Part shown: positions 50,002-62,529 of the stretch, piece after piece
Numbering within the stretch: position 1 is the first letter of the stretch
Layout: every line of letters begins with the position of its first letter
Assembly (NCBI GenBank): GCA_037893225.1
Contig: JAZGUH010000054.1
Span: forward strand, 558,001-622,000
DNA: 64,000 nt
Source: Hippasteria phrygiana
Taxonomy: Eukaryota; Echinodermata; Asteroidea; Valvatida; Goniasteridae
Reading direction: 5' to 3'
Notes under the pieces: model-generated
What the model was told of the DNA's origin: nothing
Databases searched by the model: none
What the model saw: only the letters and a program-made list of their open reading frames with translations
Translations under genes and position numbers: made by a program

Positions 50002-52532
50002 TATAGCTTAGATCTGGCGCTACATGTTGCAATCATCGGCGGCTTCCCAGAGTTAAAACTTGTGGAGAAAATTCAAACCTCGCAATGTTTATTTTCTTTC
50101 CGGCCAACATCTGTGTACATGTTACCGTCTATTTATTGCTCCATGCATGTCAAATTCCCTGGGGTATGGACTTGCTTTACTCATTCATAATTGCATGAAA
50201 TATCAACCAAATTCAGTAATTTTGACATGTATGGATAGCTTAGATCTGGCGCTACATGTTGCAATTATCGGCGGCTTCTTAGAGTTAACACTTGTGGAGA
50301 AAATTCAAACCTCGCAATGTTTATTTTCTTCCCGGCCACCATCCGTGTGCAGATTACCTTTTATTTATTGCTCCATGCCTGTCAAATTCCCTGGGGTATG
50401 GACTTGCTTTACTCATTCATAATTGCATGAAATATCAACCAAATACAGTCATTTTGACATGTATGGATAGCTTAGATCTGGCGCTACATGTTGCAATCAT
50501 CGGCGGCTTCCTATAGTTAAAATTTGTGGAGAAAATTCAAACCTCGCAATGTTTATTTTCTTTCCGGCCAACATCTGTGTACATATTACGGTATATTTAT
50601 TGCTCCATGCATGTCAAATTCCCTGGGGTATGGACTTGCTTTACTCATTCATAATTGCATCAAATATCAACTAAATACAGTAATTTTGACATGTATGGAT
50701 AGCTTAGATCTGGCGCTACATGTTGCAATCATCGGCGGCTTCCTAGAGTTAAAATTTGTGGAGAAAATTCAAACCTCGCAATGTTTATTTTCTTTCCGGC
50801 CAACATCTGTGTACATGTTACCGTCTATTTATTGCTCCATGCATGTCAAATTCCCTGGGGTATGGACTTGCTTTACTCATTCATAATTGCATGAAATATC
50901 AACCAAATTCAGTAATTTTGACATGTATGGATAGCTTAGATCTGGCGCTACATGTTGCAATTATCGGCGGCTTCTTAGAGTTAACACTTGTGGAGAAAAT
51001 TCAAACCTCGCAATGTTTATTTTCTTCCCGGCCACCATCCGTGTGCAGATTACCTTTTATTTATTGCTCCATGCCTGTCAAATTCCCTGGGGTATGGACT
51101 TGCTTTACTCATTCATAATTGCATGAAATATCAACCAAATACAGTCATTTTGACATGTATGGATAGCTTAGATCTGGCGCTACATGTTGCAATCATCGGC
51201 GGCTTCCTATAGTTAAAATTTGTGGAGAAAATTCAAACCTCGCAATGTTTATTTTCTTTCCGGCCAACATCTGTGTACATGTTACCGTCTATTTATTGCT
51301 CCATGCATGTCAAATTCCCTGGGGTATGGACTTGCTTTATTCATTCATAATTGCATGAAATATCAACCAAATGCAGTATTTTTGACATGTATGGATAGCT
51401 TAGATCTGGCGCTACATGTTGCAATCATCGGCGGCTTCTTAGAGTTCAAACTTGTGGAGAAAATTCAAACCTCGCAATGTTTATTTTCTTTCCGGCCAAC
51501 ATCTGTGTACATATTACCGTCTATTTATTGCTCCATGCCTGTCAAATTCCCTGGGGTATGGACTTGCTTTACTCATTCATAATTGCATGAAATATCAACC
51601 AAATGCAGTAATTTTGACATGTATGTATAGCTTAGATCTGGCGCTACATGTTGCAATCATCGGCGGCTTCCCAGAGTTAAAACTTGTGGAGAAAATTCAA
51701 ACCTCGCAATGTTTATTTTCTTTCCGGCCAACATCTGTGTACATGTTACCGTCTATTTATTGCTCCATGCATGTCAAATTCCCTGGGGTATGGACTTGCT
51801 TTACTCATTCATAATTGCATGAAATATCAACCAAATTCAGTAATTTTGACATGTATGGATAGCTTAGATCTGGCGCTACATGTTGCAATTATCGGCGGCT
51901 TCTTAGAGTTAACACTTGTGGAGAAAATTCAAACCTCGCAATGTTTATTTTCTTCCCGGCCACCATCCGTGTGCAGATTACCTTTTATTTATTGCTCCAT
52001 GCCTGTCAAATTCCCTGGGGTATGGACTTGCTTTACTCATTCATAATTGCATGAAATATCAACCAAATACAGTCATTTTGACATGTATGGATAGCTTAGA
52101 TCTGGCGCTACATGTTGCAATCATCGGCGGCTTCCTATAGTTAAAATTTGTGGAGAAAATTCAAACCTCGCAATGTTTATTTTCTTTCCGGCCAACATCT
52201 GTGTACATATTACGGTATATTTATTGCTCCATGCATGTCAAATTCCCTGGGGTATGGACTTGCTTTACTCATTCATAATTGCATGAAATATCAACTAAAT
52301 ACAGTAATTTTGACATGTATGGATAGCTTAGATCTGGCGCTACATGTTGCAATCATCGGCGGCTTCCTAGAGTTAAAATTTGTGGAGAAAATTCAAACCT
52401 CGCAATGTTTATTTTCTTTCCGGCCAACATCTGTGTACATGTTACCGTCTATTTATTGCTCCATGCATGTCAAATTCCCTGGGGTATGGACTTGCTTTAC
52501 TCATTCATAATTGCATGAAATATCAACCAAAT
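49121..52532 (+). repeat. 7-monomer tandem duplication, period 1,624 bp (unit T)
   Basis: Sequence from 49121 repeats at 50745 and continues to 52532. Within the seven monomers the pair TTCCCGGCCACC plus CCTATAGTTAAAATT occurs twice, at spacings of 4 and 3 monomers (stop-bearing copies near 49589, 50517, 51213 and 52141). The 7-monomer unit is thus a 4 + 3 composite. The only difference I noticed is GCATCAAATATC near 50658, against GCATGAAATATC near 52282. Confidence 0.9.
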
Positions 52533-53441
52533 GCAGTAATTTTGACATGTATGTATAGCTTAGATCTGGCGCTACATGTTGCAATCATCGGCGGCTTCTT
52601 AGAGTTAAAACTTGTGTAGAAAATTCAAACCTCGCAATGATTATTTTCTTTCCGGCCAACATCTGTGTTCAGATTACCGTCTATTTATTGCTCCATGCAT
52701 GTCAAATTCCCTGGGGTATAGACTTGCTTTACTCATTCATAATTGCATGAAATATCAACCAAATTCAGTAATTTTGACATGTATGGACAGCTTAGATCTG
52801 GCGCTACATGTTGCAATTATCGGCGGCTTCTTAGAGTTCAAACTTGTGGAGAAAATTCAAACCTCGCAATGTTTATTTTCTTTCCGGCCAACATCTGTGT
52901 ACATGTTACCGTCTATTTATTGCTCCATGCATGTCAAATTCCCTGGGGTATGGACTTGCTTTACTCATTCATAATTGCATGAAATATCAACCAAATGCAG
53001 TAATTTTGACATGTATGTATAGCTTAGATCTGGCGCTACATGTTGCAATCATCGGCGGCTTCTTAGAGTTAAAACTTGTGGAGAAAATTCAAACCTCGCA
53101 ATGATTAATTTCTTTCCGGCCAACATCTGTGTTCAGATTACCGTCTATTTATTGCTCCATGCATGTCAAATTCCCTGGGGTATAGACTTGCTTTACTCAT
53201 TCATAATTGCATGAAATATCAACCAAATTCAGTAATTTTGACATGTATGGACAGCTTAGATCTGGCGCTACATGTTGCAATTATCGGCGACTTCTTAGAG
53301 TTCAAACTTGTGGAGAAAATTCAAACCTCGCAATGTTTATTTTCTTTCCGGCCAACATCTGTGTACATATTACCTTCTATTTATTGCTCCATGCCTGTCA
53401 AATTCCCTAGGGTATGGACTTGCTTTACTCATTCATAATTG
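52514..53441 (+). repeat. Dimeric (464-bp) tandem duplication of type 1-2 monomers
   Basis: Monomers at 52514 and 52746 recur at 52978 and 53210. Both pairs share GCAATGATTA, GTGTTCAGATT, the rare GGGGTATAGACTT (near 52715 and 53179), GGACAGC and GAGTTCAAACTTG. Private changes are CTTGTGTAGAAAATT near 52612, GCAATGATTAATTTC near 53099, ATCGGCGACTTC near 53284 and CCCTAGGGTATGG near 53405. The last two suggest local decay at the edge of the duplication. Confidence 0.87.
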
Positions 53442-55483
53442 CATGAAATATCAACCAAATACAGTAATTTTGACATGTATGGATAGCTTAGATCTGGCGC
53501 TACATGTTGCAATCATCGGCGGCTGCCTAGAGTTAAAACTTGTGGAGAAAATTCAAACCTCGCAATGTTTATTTTCTTTCCGGCCAACATCTGTGTACAT
53601 ATTACCGTATATTTATTGCTCCATGCATGTCAAATTCCCTGGGGTATGGACTTGCTTTACTCATTCATAATTGCATGAAATATCAACCAAATACAGTAAT
53701 TTTGACATGTATGGATAGCTTAGATCTGGCGCTACATGTTGCAATCATCGGCGGCTTCCCAGAGTTAAAACTTGTGGAGAAAATTCAAACCTCGCAATGT
53801 TTATTTTCTTTCCGGCCAACATCTGTGTACATATTACCGTCTATTTATTGCTCCATGCATGTCAAATTCCCTGGGGTATGGACTTGCTTTATTCATTCAT
53901 AATTGCATGAAATATCAACCAAATGCAGTATTGTTGACATGTATGGATAGCTTAGATCTGGCGCTACATGTTGCAATCATCGCCGGCTTCTTAGAGTTAA
54001 AACTTGTGGAGAAAATTCAAACCTCGCAATGTTTATTTTCTTTCCGGCCAACATCTGTGTACATATTACGGTATATTTATTGCTCCATGCATGTCAAATT
54101 CCCTGGGGTATCGGCTTGCTTTACTCATTCATAATTGCATGAAATATCAACTAAATACAGTAATTTTGACATGTATGGATAGCTTAGATCTGGCGCTACA
54201 TGTTGCAATCATCGGCGGCTTCTTAGATTTAACACTTGTGGAGAAAATTCAAACCTCGCAATGTTTATTTTCTTCCCGGCCACCATCCGTGTGCAGATTA
54301 CCTTTTATTTATTGCTCCATGCCTGTCAAATTCCCTGGGGTATGGACTTGCTTTACTCATTCATAATTGCATGAAATATCAACCAAATACAGTCATTTTG
54401 ACATGTATGGATAGCTTAGATCTGGCGCTACATGTTGCAATCATCGGCGGCTTCCTATAGTTACAATTTGTGGAGAAAATTCAAACCTCGCAATGTTTAT
54501 TTTCTTTCCGGCCAACATCTGTGTACATATTACCGTATATTTATTGCTCCATGCATGTCAAATTCCCTGGGGTATGGACTTGCTTTACTCAATCATAATT
54601 GCATGAAATATCAACTAAATACAGTAATTTTGACATGTATGGATATCTTAGATCTGGCGCTACATGTTGCAATCATCGGCGGCTTCCTAGAGTTAAAATT
54701 TGTGGAGAAAATTCAAACCTCGCAATGTTTATTTTCTTTCCGGCCAACATCTGCGTACATGTTACCGTCTATTTATTGCTCCATGCATGTCAAATTCCCT
54801 GGGGTATGGACTTGCTTTACTCATTCATAATTGCATGAAATATCAACCAAATGCAGTAATTTTGACATGTATGTATAGCTTAGATCTGGCGCTACATATT
54901 GCAATCATCGGCGGCTTCTTAGAGTTAAAACTTGTGGAGAAAATTCAAACCTCGCAATGTTTATTTTCTTTCCGGCCAACATCTGTGTGCAGATTACCGT
55001 CTATTTATTGCTCCATGCATGTCAAATTCCCTGGGGTATGGACTTGCTTTATTCATTCATAATTGCATGAAATATCAACCAAATGCAGTATTTGTGACAT
55101 GTATGGATAGCTTAGATCTGGCGCTACATGTTGCAATCATCGGCGGCTTCCTAGAGTTAAAACTTGTGGAGAAAATTCAAACCTCGCAATGTTTATTTTC
55201 TTTCCGGCCAACATCTGTGTACATATTACCGTCTATTTATTGCTCCATGCATGTCAAATTCCCTGGGGTATGGACTTGCTTTACTCATTCATAATTGCAT
55301 GAAATATCAACCAAATACAGTAATTTTGACATGTATGGATAGCTTAGATCTGGCGCTACATGTTGCAATTATCGGCGGCTTCTTAGATTTAACACTTGTG
55401 GAGAAAATTCAAACCTCGCAATGTTTATTTTCTTCCCGGCCACCATCCGTGTGCAGATTACCTTTTATTTATTGCTCCATGCC
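53442..55483 (+). repeat. Mosaic right-domain monomers
   Basis: Nine monomers without a regular HOR: GGCGGCTGCC near 53522, GTATTGTTGACATG near 53928, ATTACGGTATA near 54066 with a private GGTATCGGCTTGC near 54107, TTCCCGGCCACC near 54273, CCTATAGTTACAATT, EcoRV GGATATC at 54641 and CATCTGCGTACATG near 54750. The order jumps between the types seen in the 8-monomer HOR, as expected after several overlapping exchanges. Confidence 0.82.
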
Positions 55484-57371
55484 TGTCAAATTCCCTGGGG
55501 TATGGACTTGCTTTACTCATTCATAATTGCATGAAATATCAACCAAATACAGTCATTTTGACATGTATGGATAGCTTAGATCTGGCGCTACATGTTGCAA
55601 TCATCGGCGGCTTCCTATAGTTACAATTTGTGGAGAAAATTCAAACCTCGCAATGTTTATTTTCTTTCCGGCCAACATCTGTGTACATGTTACCGTCTAT
55701 TTATTGCTCCATGCATGTCAAATTCCCTGGGGTATGGACTTGCTTTACTCATTCATAATTGCATGAAATATCAACCAAATTCAGTAATTTTGACATGTAT
55801 GGATAGCTTAGATCTGGCGCTACATGTTGCAATTATCGCCGGCTTCTTAGAGTTAACACTTGTGGAGAAAATTCAAACCTCGCAATGTTTATTTTCTTTC
55901 CGGCCAACATCTGTGTACATATTACCGTATATTTATTGCTCCATGCATGTCAAATTCCCTGGGGTATGGACTTGCTTTACTCAATCATAATTGCATGAAA
56001 TATCAACTAAATACAGTAATTTTGACATGTATGGATATCTTAGATCTGGCGCTACATGTTGCAATCATCGGCGGCTTCCTAGAGTTAAAATTTGTGGAGA
56101 AAATTCAAACCTCGCAATGTTTATTTTCTTTCCGGCCAACATCTGTGTACATGTTACCGTCTATTTATTGCTCCATGCATGTCAAATTCCCTGGGGTATG
56201 GACTTGCTTTACTCATTCATAATTGCATGAAATATCAACCAAATGCAGTAATTTTGACATGTATGTATAGCTTAGATCTGGCGCTACATATTGCAATCAT
56301 CGGCGGCTTCTTAGAGTTAAAACTTGTGGAGAAAATTCAAACCTCGCAATGTTTATTTTCTTTCCGGCCAACATCTGTGTGCAGATTACCGTCTATTTAT
56401 TGCTCCATGCATGTCAAATTCCCTGGGGTATGGACTTGCTTTACTCATTCATAATTGCATGAAATATCAACCAAATACAGTCATTTTGACATGTATGGAT
56501 AGCTTAGATCTGGCGCTACATGTTGCAATCATCGGCGGCTTCCTATAGTTACAATTTGTGGAGAAAATTCAAACCTCGCAATGTTTATTTTCTTTCCGGC
56601 CAACATCTGTGTACATGTTACCGTCTATTTATTGCTCCATGCATGTCAAATTCCCTGGGGTATGGACTTGCTTTACTCATTCATAATTGCATGAAATATC
56701 AACCAAATTCAGTAATTTTGACATGTATGGATAGCTTAGATCTGGCGCTACATGTTGCAATTATCGCCGGCTTCTTAGAGTTAACACTTGTGGAGAAAAT
56801 TCAAACCTCGCAATGTTTATTTTCTTTCCGGCCAACATCTGTGTGCAGATTACCGTATATTTATTGCTCCATGCATGTCAAATTCCCTGGGGTATGGACT
56901 TGCTTTACTCAATCATAATTGCATGAAATATCAACTAAATACAGTAATTTTGACATGTATGGATATCTTAGATCTGGCGCTACATGTTGCAATCATCGGC
57001 GGCTTCCTAGAGTTAAAATTTGTGGAGAAAATTCAAACCTCGCAATGTTTATTTTCTTTCCGGCCAACATCTGTGTACATGTTACCGTCTATTTATTGCT
57101 CCATGCATGTCAAATTCCCTGGGGTATGGACTTGCTTTACTCATTCATAATTGCATGAAATATCAACCAAATGCAGTAATTTTGACATGTATGTATAGCT
57201 TAGATCTGGCGCTACATATTGCAATCATCGGCGGCTTCTTAGAGTTAAAACTTGTGGAGAAAATTCAAACCTCGCAATGTTTATTTTCTTTCCGGCCAAC
57301 ATCTGTGTGCAGATTACCGTCTATTTATTGCTCCATGCATGTCAAATTCCCTGGGGTATGGACTTGCTTTA
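55484..57371 (+). repeat. 4-monomer tandem duplication, period 928 bp
   Basis: 55484-56443 repeats at 56412-57371. The unit holds CAGTCATTTT with CCTATAGTTACAATT, ATTATCGCC with ACTCAATCAT, CAACTAAAT with EcoRV GGATATC (56033 and 56961), and GTATGTATAG with CTACATATTG. One internal difference is GTGTACATATTACCG near 55915 versus GTGTGCAGATTACCG near 56843. Confidence 0.87.
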
Positions 57372-58018
57372 TTCATTCATAATTGCATGAAATATCAACC
57401 AAATGCAGTATTTGTGACATGTATGGATAGCTTAGATCTGGCGCTACATGTTGCAATCATCGGCGGCTTCCTAGAGTTAAAACTTGTGGAGAAAATTCAA
57501 ACCTCGCAATGTTTATTTTCTTTCCGGCCAACATCTGTGTACATATTACCGTCTATTTATTGCTCCATGCATGTCAAATTCCCTGGGGTATGGACTTGCT
57601 TTACTCATTCATAATTGCATGAAATATCAACCAAATACAGTAATTTTGACATGTATGGATAGCTTAGATCTGGCGCTACATGTTGCAATCATCGGCGGCT
57701 TCCCAGAGTTAAAACTTGTGGAGAAAATTCAAACCTCGCAATGTTTATTTTCTTTCCGGCCAACATCTGTGTACATATTACCGTCTATTTATTGCTCCAT
57801 GCATGTTAAATTCCCTGGGGTATGGACTTGCTTTATTCATTCATAATTGCATGAAATATCAACCAAATGCAGTATTTTTGACATGTATGGATAGCTTAGA
57901 TCTGGCGCTACATGTTGCAATCATCGGCGGCTTCTTAGAGTTAAAACTTGTGGAGAAAATTCAAACCTCGCAATGTTTATTTTCTTTCCGGCCAACATCT
58001 GTGTACATATTACGGTAT

Positions 58019-59487
58019 ATTTATTGCTCCATGCATGTCAAATTCCCTGGGGTATGGACTTGCTTTACTCATTCATAATTGCATGAAATATCAACTAAAT
58101 ACAGTAATTTTGACATGTATGGATAGCTTAGATCTGGCGCTACATGTTGCAATCATCGGCGGCTTCCTAGAGTTAAAATGTGTGGAGAAAATTCAAACCT
58201 CGCAATGTTTATTTTCTTTCCGGCCAACATCTGTGTACATGTTACCGTCTATTTATTGCTCCATGCATGTCAAATTCCCTGGGGTATGGACTTGCTTTAT
58301 TCATTCATAATTGCATGAAATATCAACCAAATGCAGTATTTTTGACATGTATGCATAGCTTAGATCTGGCGCTACATATTGCAATCATCGGCGGCTTCTT
58401 AGAGTTAAAACTTGTGGAGAAAATTCAAACCTCGCAATGTTTATTTTCTTTCCGGCCAACATCTGTGTGCAGATTACCGTCTATTTATTGCTCCATGCAT
58501 GTCAAATTCCCTAGGGTATGGACTTGCTTTATTCATTCATAATTGCATGAAATATCAACCAAATGCAGTATTTGTGACATGTATGGATAGCTTAGATCTG
58601 GCGCTACATGTTGCAATCATCGGCGGCTTCCTAGAGTTAAAACTTGTGGAGAAAATTCAAACCTCGCAATGTTTATTTTCTTTCCGGCCAACATCTGTGT
58701 ACATATTACCGTCTATTTATTGCTCCATGCATGTCAAATTCCCTGGGGTATGGACTTGCTTTACTCATTCATAATTGCATGAAATATCAACTAAATACAA
58801 TTATTTTGACATGTATGGATAGCTTAGATCTGGCGCTACATGTTGCAATCATCGGCGGCTTCCTAGAGTTAAAATGTGTGGAGAAAATTCAAACCTCGCA
58901 ATGTTTATTTTCTTTCCGGCCAACATCTGTGTACATGTTACCGTCTATTTATTGCTCCATGCATGTCAAATTCCCTGGGGTATGGACTTGCTTTATTCAT
59001 TCATAATTGCATGAAATATCAACCAAATGCAGTATTTTTGACATGTATGTATAGCTTAGATCTGGCGCTACATATTGCAATCATCGGCGGCTTCTTAGAG
59101 TTAAAACTTGTGGAGAAAATTCAAACCTCGCAATGTTTATTTTCTTTCCGGCCAACATCTGTGTGCAGATTACCGTCTATTTATTGCTCCATGCATGTCA
59201 AATTCCCTGGGGTATGGACTTGCTTTATTCATTCATAATTGCATGAAATATCAACCAAATGCAGTAATTGTGACATGTATGGATAGCTTAGATCTGGCGC
59301 TACATGTTGCAATCATCGGCGGCTTCCTAGAGTTAAAACTTGTGGAGAAAATTCAAACCTCGCAATGTTTATTTTCTTTCCGGCCAACATCTGTGTACAT
59401 ATTACCGTCTATTTATTGCTCCATGCATGTCAAATTCCCTGGGGTATGGACTTGCTTTACTCATTCATAATTGCATGAAATATCAAC
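58019..59487 (+). repeat. Trimeric tandem duplication of the right domain, period 696 bp
   Basis: The variant TTAAAATGTGTGG occurs at 58172 and 58868, 696 apart, followed in both by CTACATATTG with GTGTGCAGATT and then a GTGACATG monomer. Private changes are GTATGCATAGC near 58350, CCCTAGGGTATGG near 58510, AAATACAATTATT near 58793 and GTAATTGTGAC near 59264. A third TTAAAATGTGTGG copy at 60956 lies nine monomers further on. This trimer is unrelated in content to the 10.5-15.6 kb trimer. Confidence 0.87.
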
Positions 59488-61258
59488 CAAATACAGTAAT
59501 TTTGACATGTATGGATAGCTTAGATCTGGCGCTACATGTTGCAATTATCGGCGGCTTCTTAGATTTAACACTTGTGGAGAAAATTCAAACCTCGCAATGT
59601 TTATTTTCTTCCCGGCCACCATCCGTGTGCAGATTACCTTTTATTTATTGCTCCATGCCTGTCAAATTCCCTGGGGTATGGACTTGCTTTACTCATTCAT
59701 AATTGCATGAAATATCAACCAAATACAGTCATTTTGACATGTATGGATAGCTTAGATCTGGCGCTACATGTTGCAATCATCGGCGGCTTCCTATAGTTAC
59801 AATTTGTGGAGAAAATTCAAACCTCGCAATGTTTATTTTCTTTCCGGCCAACATCTGTGTACATGTTACCGTCTATTTATTGCTCCATGCATGTCAAATT
59901 CCCTGGGGTATGGACTTGCTTTACTCATTCATAATTGCATGAAATATCAACCAAATTCAGTAATTTTGACATGTATGGATAGCTTAGATCTGGCGCTACA
60001 TGTTGCAATTATCGCCGGCTTCTTAGAGTTAACACTTGTGGAGAAAATTCAAACCTCGCAATGTTTATTTTCTTTCCGGCCAACATCTGTGTACATATTA
60101 CCGTATATTTATTGCTCCATGCATGTCAAATTCCCTGGGGTATGGACTTGCTTTACTCAATCATAATTGCATGAAATATCAACTAAATACAGTAATTTTG
60201 ACATGTATGGATATCTTAGATCTGGCGCTACATGTTGCAATCATCGGCGGCTTCCTAGAGTAAAAATTTGTGGAGAAAATTCAAACCTCGCAATGTTTAT
60301 TTTCTTTCCGGCCAACATCTGTGTACATGTTACCGTCTATTTATTGCTCCATGCATGTCAAATTCCCTGGGGTATGGACTTGCTTTACTCATTCATAATT
60401 GCATGAAATATCAACCAAATGCAGTAATTTTGACATGTATGTATAGCTTAGATCTGGCGCTACATATTGCAATCATCGGCGGCTTCTTAGAGTTAAAACT
60501 TGTGGAGAAAATTCAAACCTCGCAATGTTTATTTTCTTTCCGGCCAACATCTGTGTGCAGATTACCGTCTATTTATTGCTCCATGCATGTCAAATTCCCT
60601 GGGGTATGGACTTGCTTTATTCATTCATAATTGCATGAAATATCAACCAAATGCAGTATTTGTGACATGTATGGATAGCTTAGATCTGGCGCTACATGTT
60701 GCAATCATCGGCGGCTTCCTAGAGTTAAAACTTGTGGAGAAAATTCAAACCTCGCAATGTTTATTTTCTTTCCGGCCAACATCTGTGTACATATTACGGT
60801 ATATTTATTGCTCCATGCATGTCAAATTCCCTGGGGTATGGACTTGCTTTACTCATTCATAATTGCATGAAATATCAACTAAATACAGTAATTTTGACAT
60901 GTATGGATAGCTTAGATCTGGCGCTACATGTTGCAATCATCGGCGGCTTCCTAGAGTTAAAATGTGTGGAGAAAATTCAAACCTCGCAATGTTTATTTTC
61001 TTTCCGGCCAACATCTGTGTACATGTTACCGTCTATTTATTGCTCCATGCATGTCAAATTCCCTGGGGTATGGACTTGCTTTATTCATTCATAATTGCAT
61101 GAAATATCAACCAAATGCAGTATTTTTGACATGTATGGATAGCTTAGATCTGGCGCTACATGTTGCAATCATCGGCGGCTTCTTAGAGTTAAAACTTGTG
61201 GAGAAAATTCAAACCTCGCAATGATTATTTTCTTTCCGGCCAACATCTGTGTTCAGAT
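59488..61258 (+). repeat. Mosaic right-domain monomers with one HOR-like run
   Basis: Types 4-8 of the 8-monomer HOR occur in order (TTCCCGGCCACC near 59609, CCTATAGTTACAATT near 59791, ATTATCGCC near 60010, EcoRV GGATATC at 60209, CTACATATTG near 60465). GTGACATG, ATTACGGTATA (60793) and TTAAAATGTGTGG (60956) monomers follow. A private GAGTAAAAATTTG near 60258 adds a stop in the otherwise open frame. Confidence 0.84.
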
Positions 61259-62529
61259 TACCGTCTATTTATTGCTCCATGCATGTCAAATTCCCTGGGG
61301 TATGGACTTGCTTTACTCATTCATAATTGCATGAAATATCAACCAAATTCAGTAATTTTGACATGTATGGACAGCTTATATCTGGCGCTACATGTTGCAA
61401 TTATCGGCGGCTTCTTAGAGTTAAAACTTGTGGAGAAAATTCAAACCTCGCAATGTTTATTTTCTTTCCGGCCAACATCTGTGTACATATTACCTTCTAT
61501 TTATTGCTCCATGCCTGTCAAATTCCCTGGGGTATGGACTTGCTTTACTTATTCATAATTGCATGAAATATCAACCAAATGCAGTAATTTTGACATGTAT
61601 GTATAGCTTAGATCTGGCGCTACATGTTGCAATCATCGGCGGCTTCCCAGAGTTAAAACTTGTGGAGAAAATTCAAACCTCGCAATGTTTATTTTCTTTC
61701 CGGCCAACATCTGTGTACATGTTACCGTCTATTTATTGCTCCATGCATGTCAAATTCCCTGGGGTATGGACTTGCTTTACTCATTCATAATTGCATGAAA
61801 TATCAACCAAATTCAGTAATTTTGACATGTATGGATAGCTTAGATCTGGCGCTACATGTTGCAATTATCGGCGGCTTCTTAGAGTTAACACTTGTGGAGA
61901 AAATTCAAACCTCGCAATGTTTATTTTCTTCCCGGCCACCATCCGTGTGCAGATTACCTTTTATTTATTGCTCCATGCCTGTCAAATTCCCTGGGGTATG
62001 GACTTGCTTTACTCATTCATAATTGCATGAAATATCAACCAAATACAGTCATTTTGACATGTATGGATAGCTTAGATCTGGCGCTACATGTTGCAATCAT
62101 CGGCGGCTTCCTATAGTTAAAATTTGTGGAGAAAATTCAAACCTCGCAATGTTTATTTTCTTTCCGGCCAACATCTGTGTACATGTTACCGTCTATTTAT
62201 TGCTCCATGCATGTCAAATTCCCTGGGGTATGGACTTGCTTTATTCATTCATAATTGCATGAAATATCAACCAAATGCAGTATTTTTGACATGTATGGAT
62301 AGCTTAGATCTGGCGCTACATGTTGCAATCATCGGCGGCTTCTTAGAGTTCAAACTTGTGGAGAAAATTCAAACCTCGCAATGTTTATTTTCTTTCCGGC
62401 CAACATCTGTGTACATATTACCGTCTATTTATTGCTCCATGCCTGTCAAATTCCCTGGGGTATGGACTTGCTTTACTCATTCATAATTGCATGAAATATC
62501 AACCAAATGCAGTAATTTTGACATGTATG
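61259..62529 (+). repeat. Block U copy 2
   Basis: Duplicate of 48731-50001. It carries the only loss of the otherwise invariant BglII site that I saw: CAGCTTATATCTGG in place of CAGCTTAGATCTGG at 61372-61385. It also has TTCCCGGCCACC near 61929, CCTATAGTTAAAATT near 62111 and GAGTTCAAACTTG near 62347. Confidence 0.87.
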
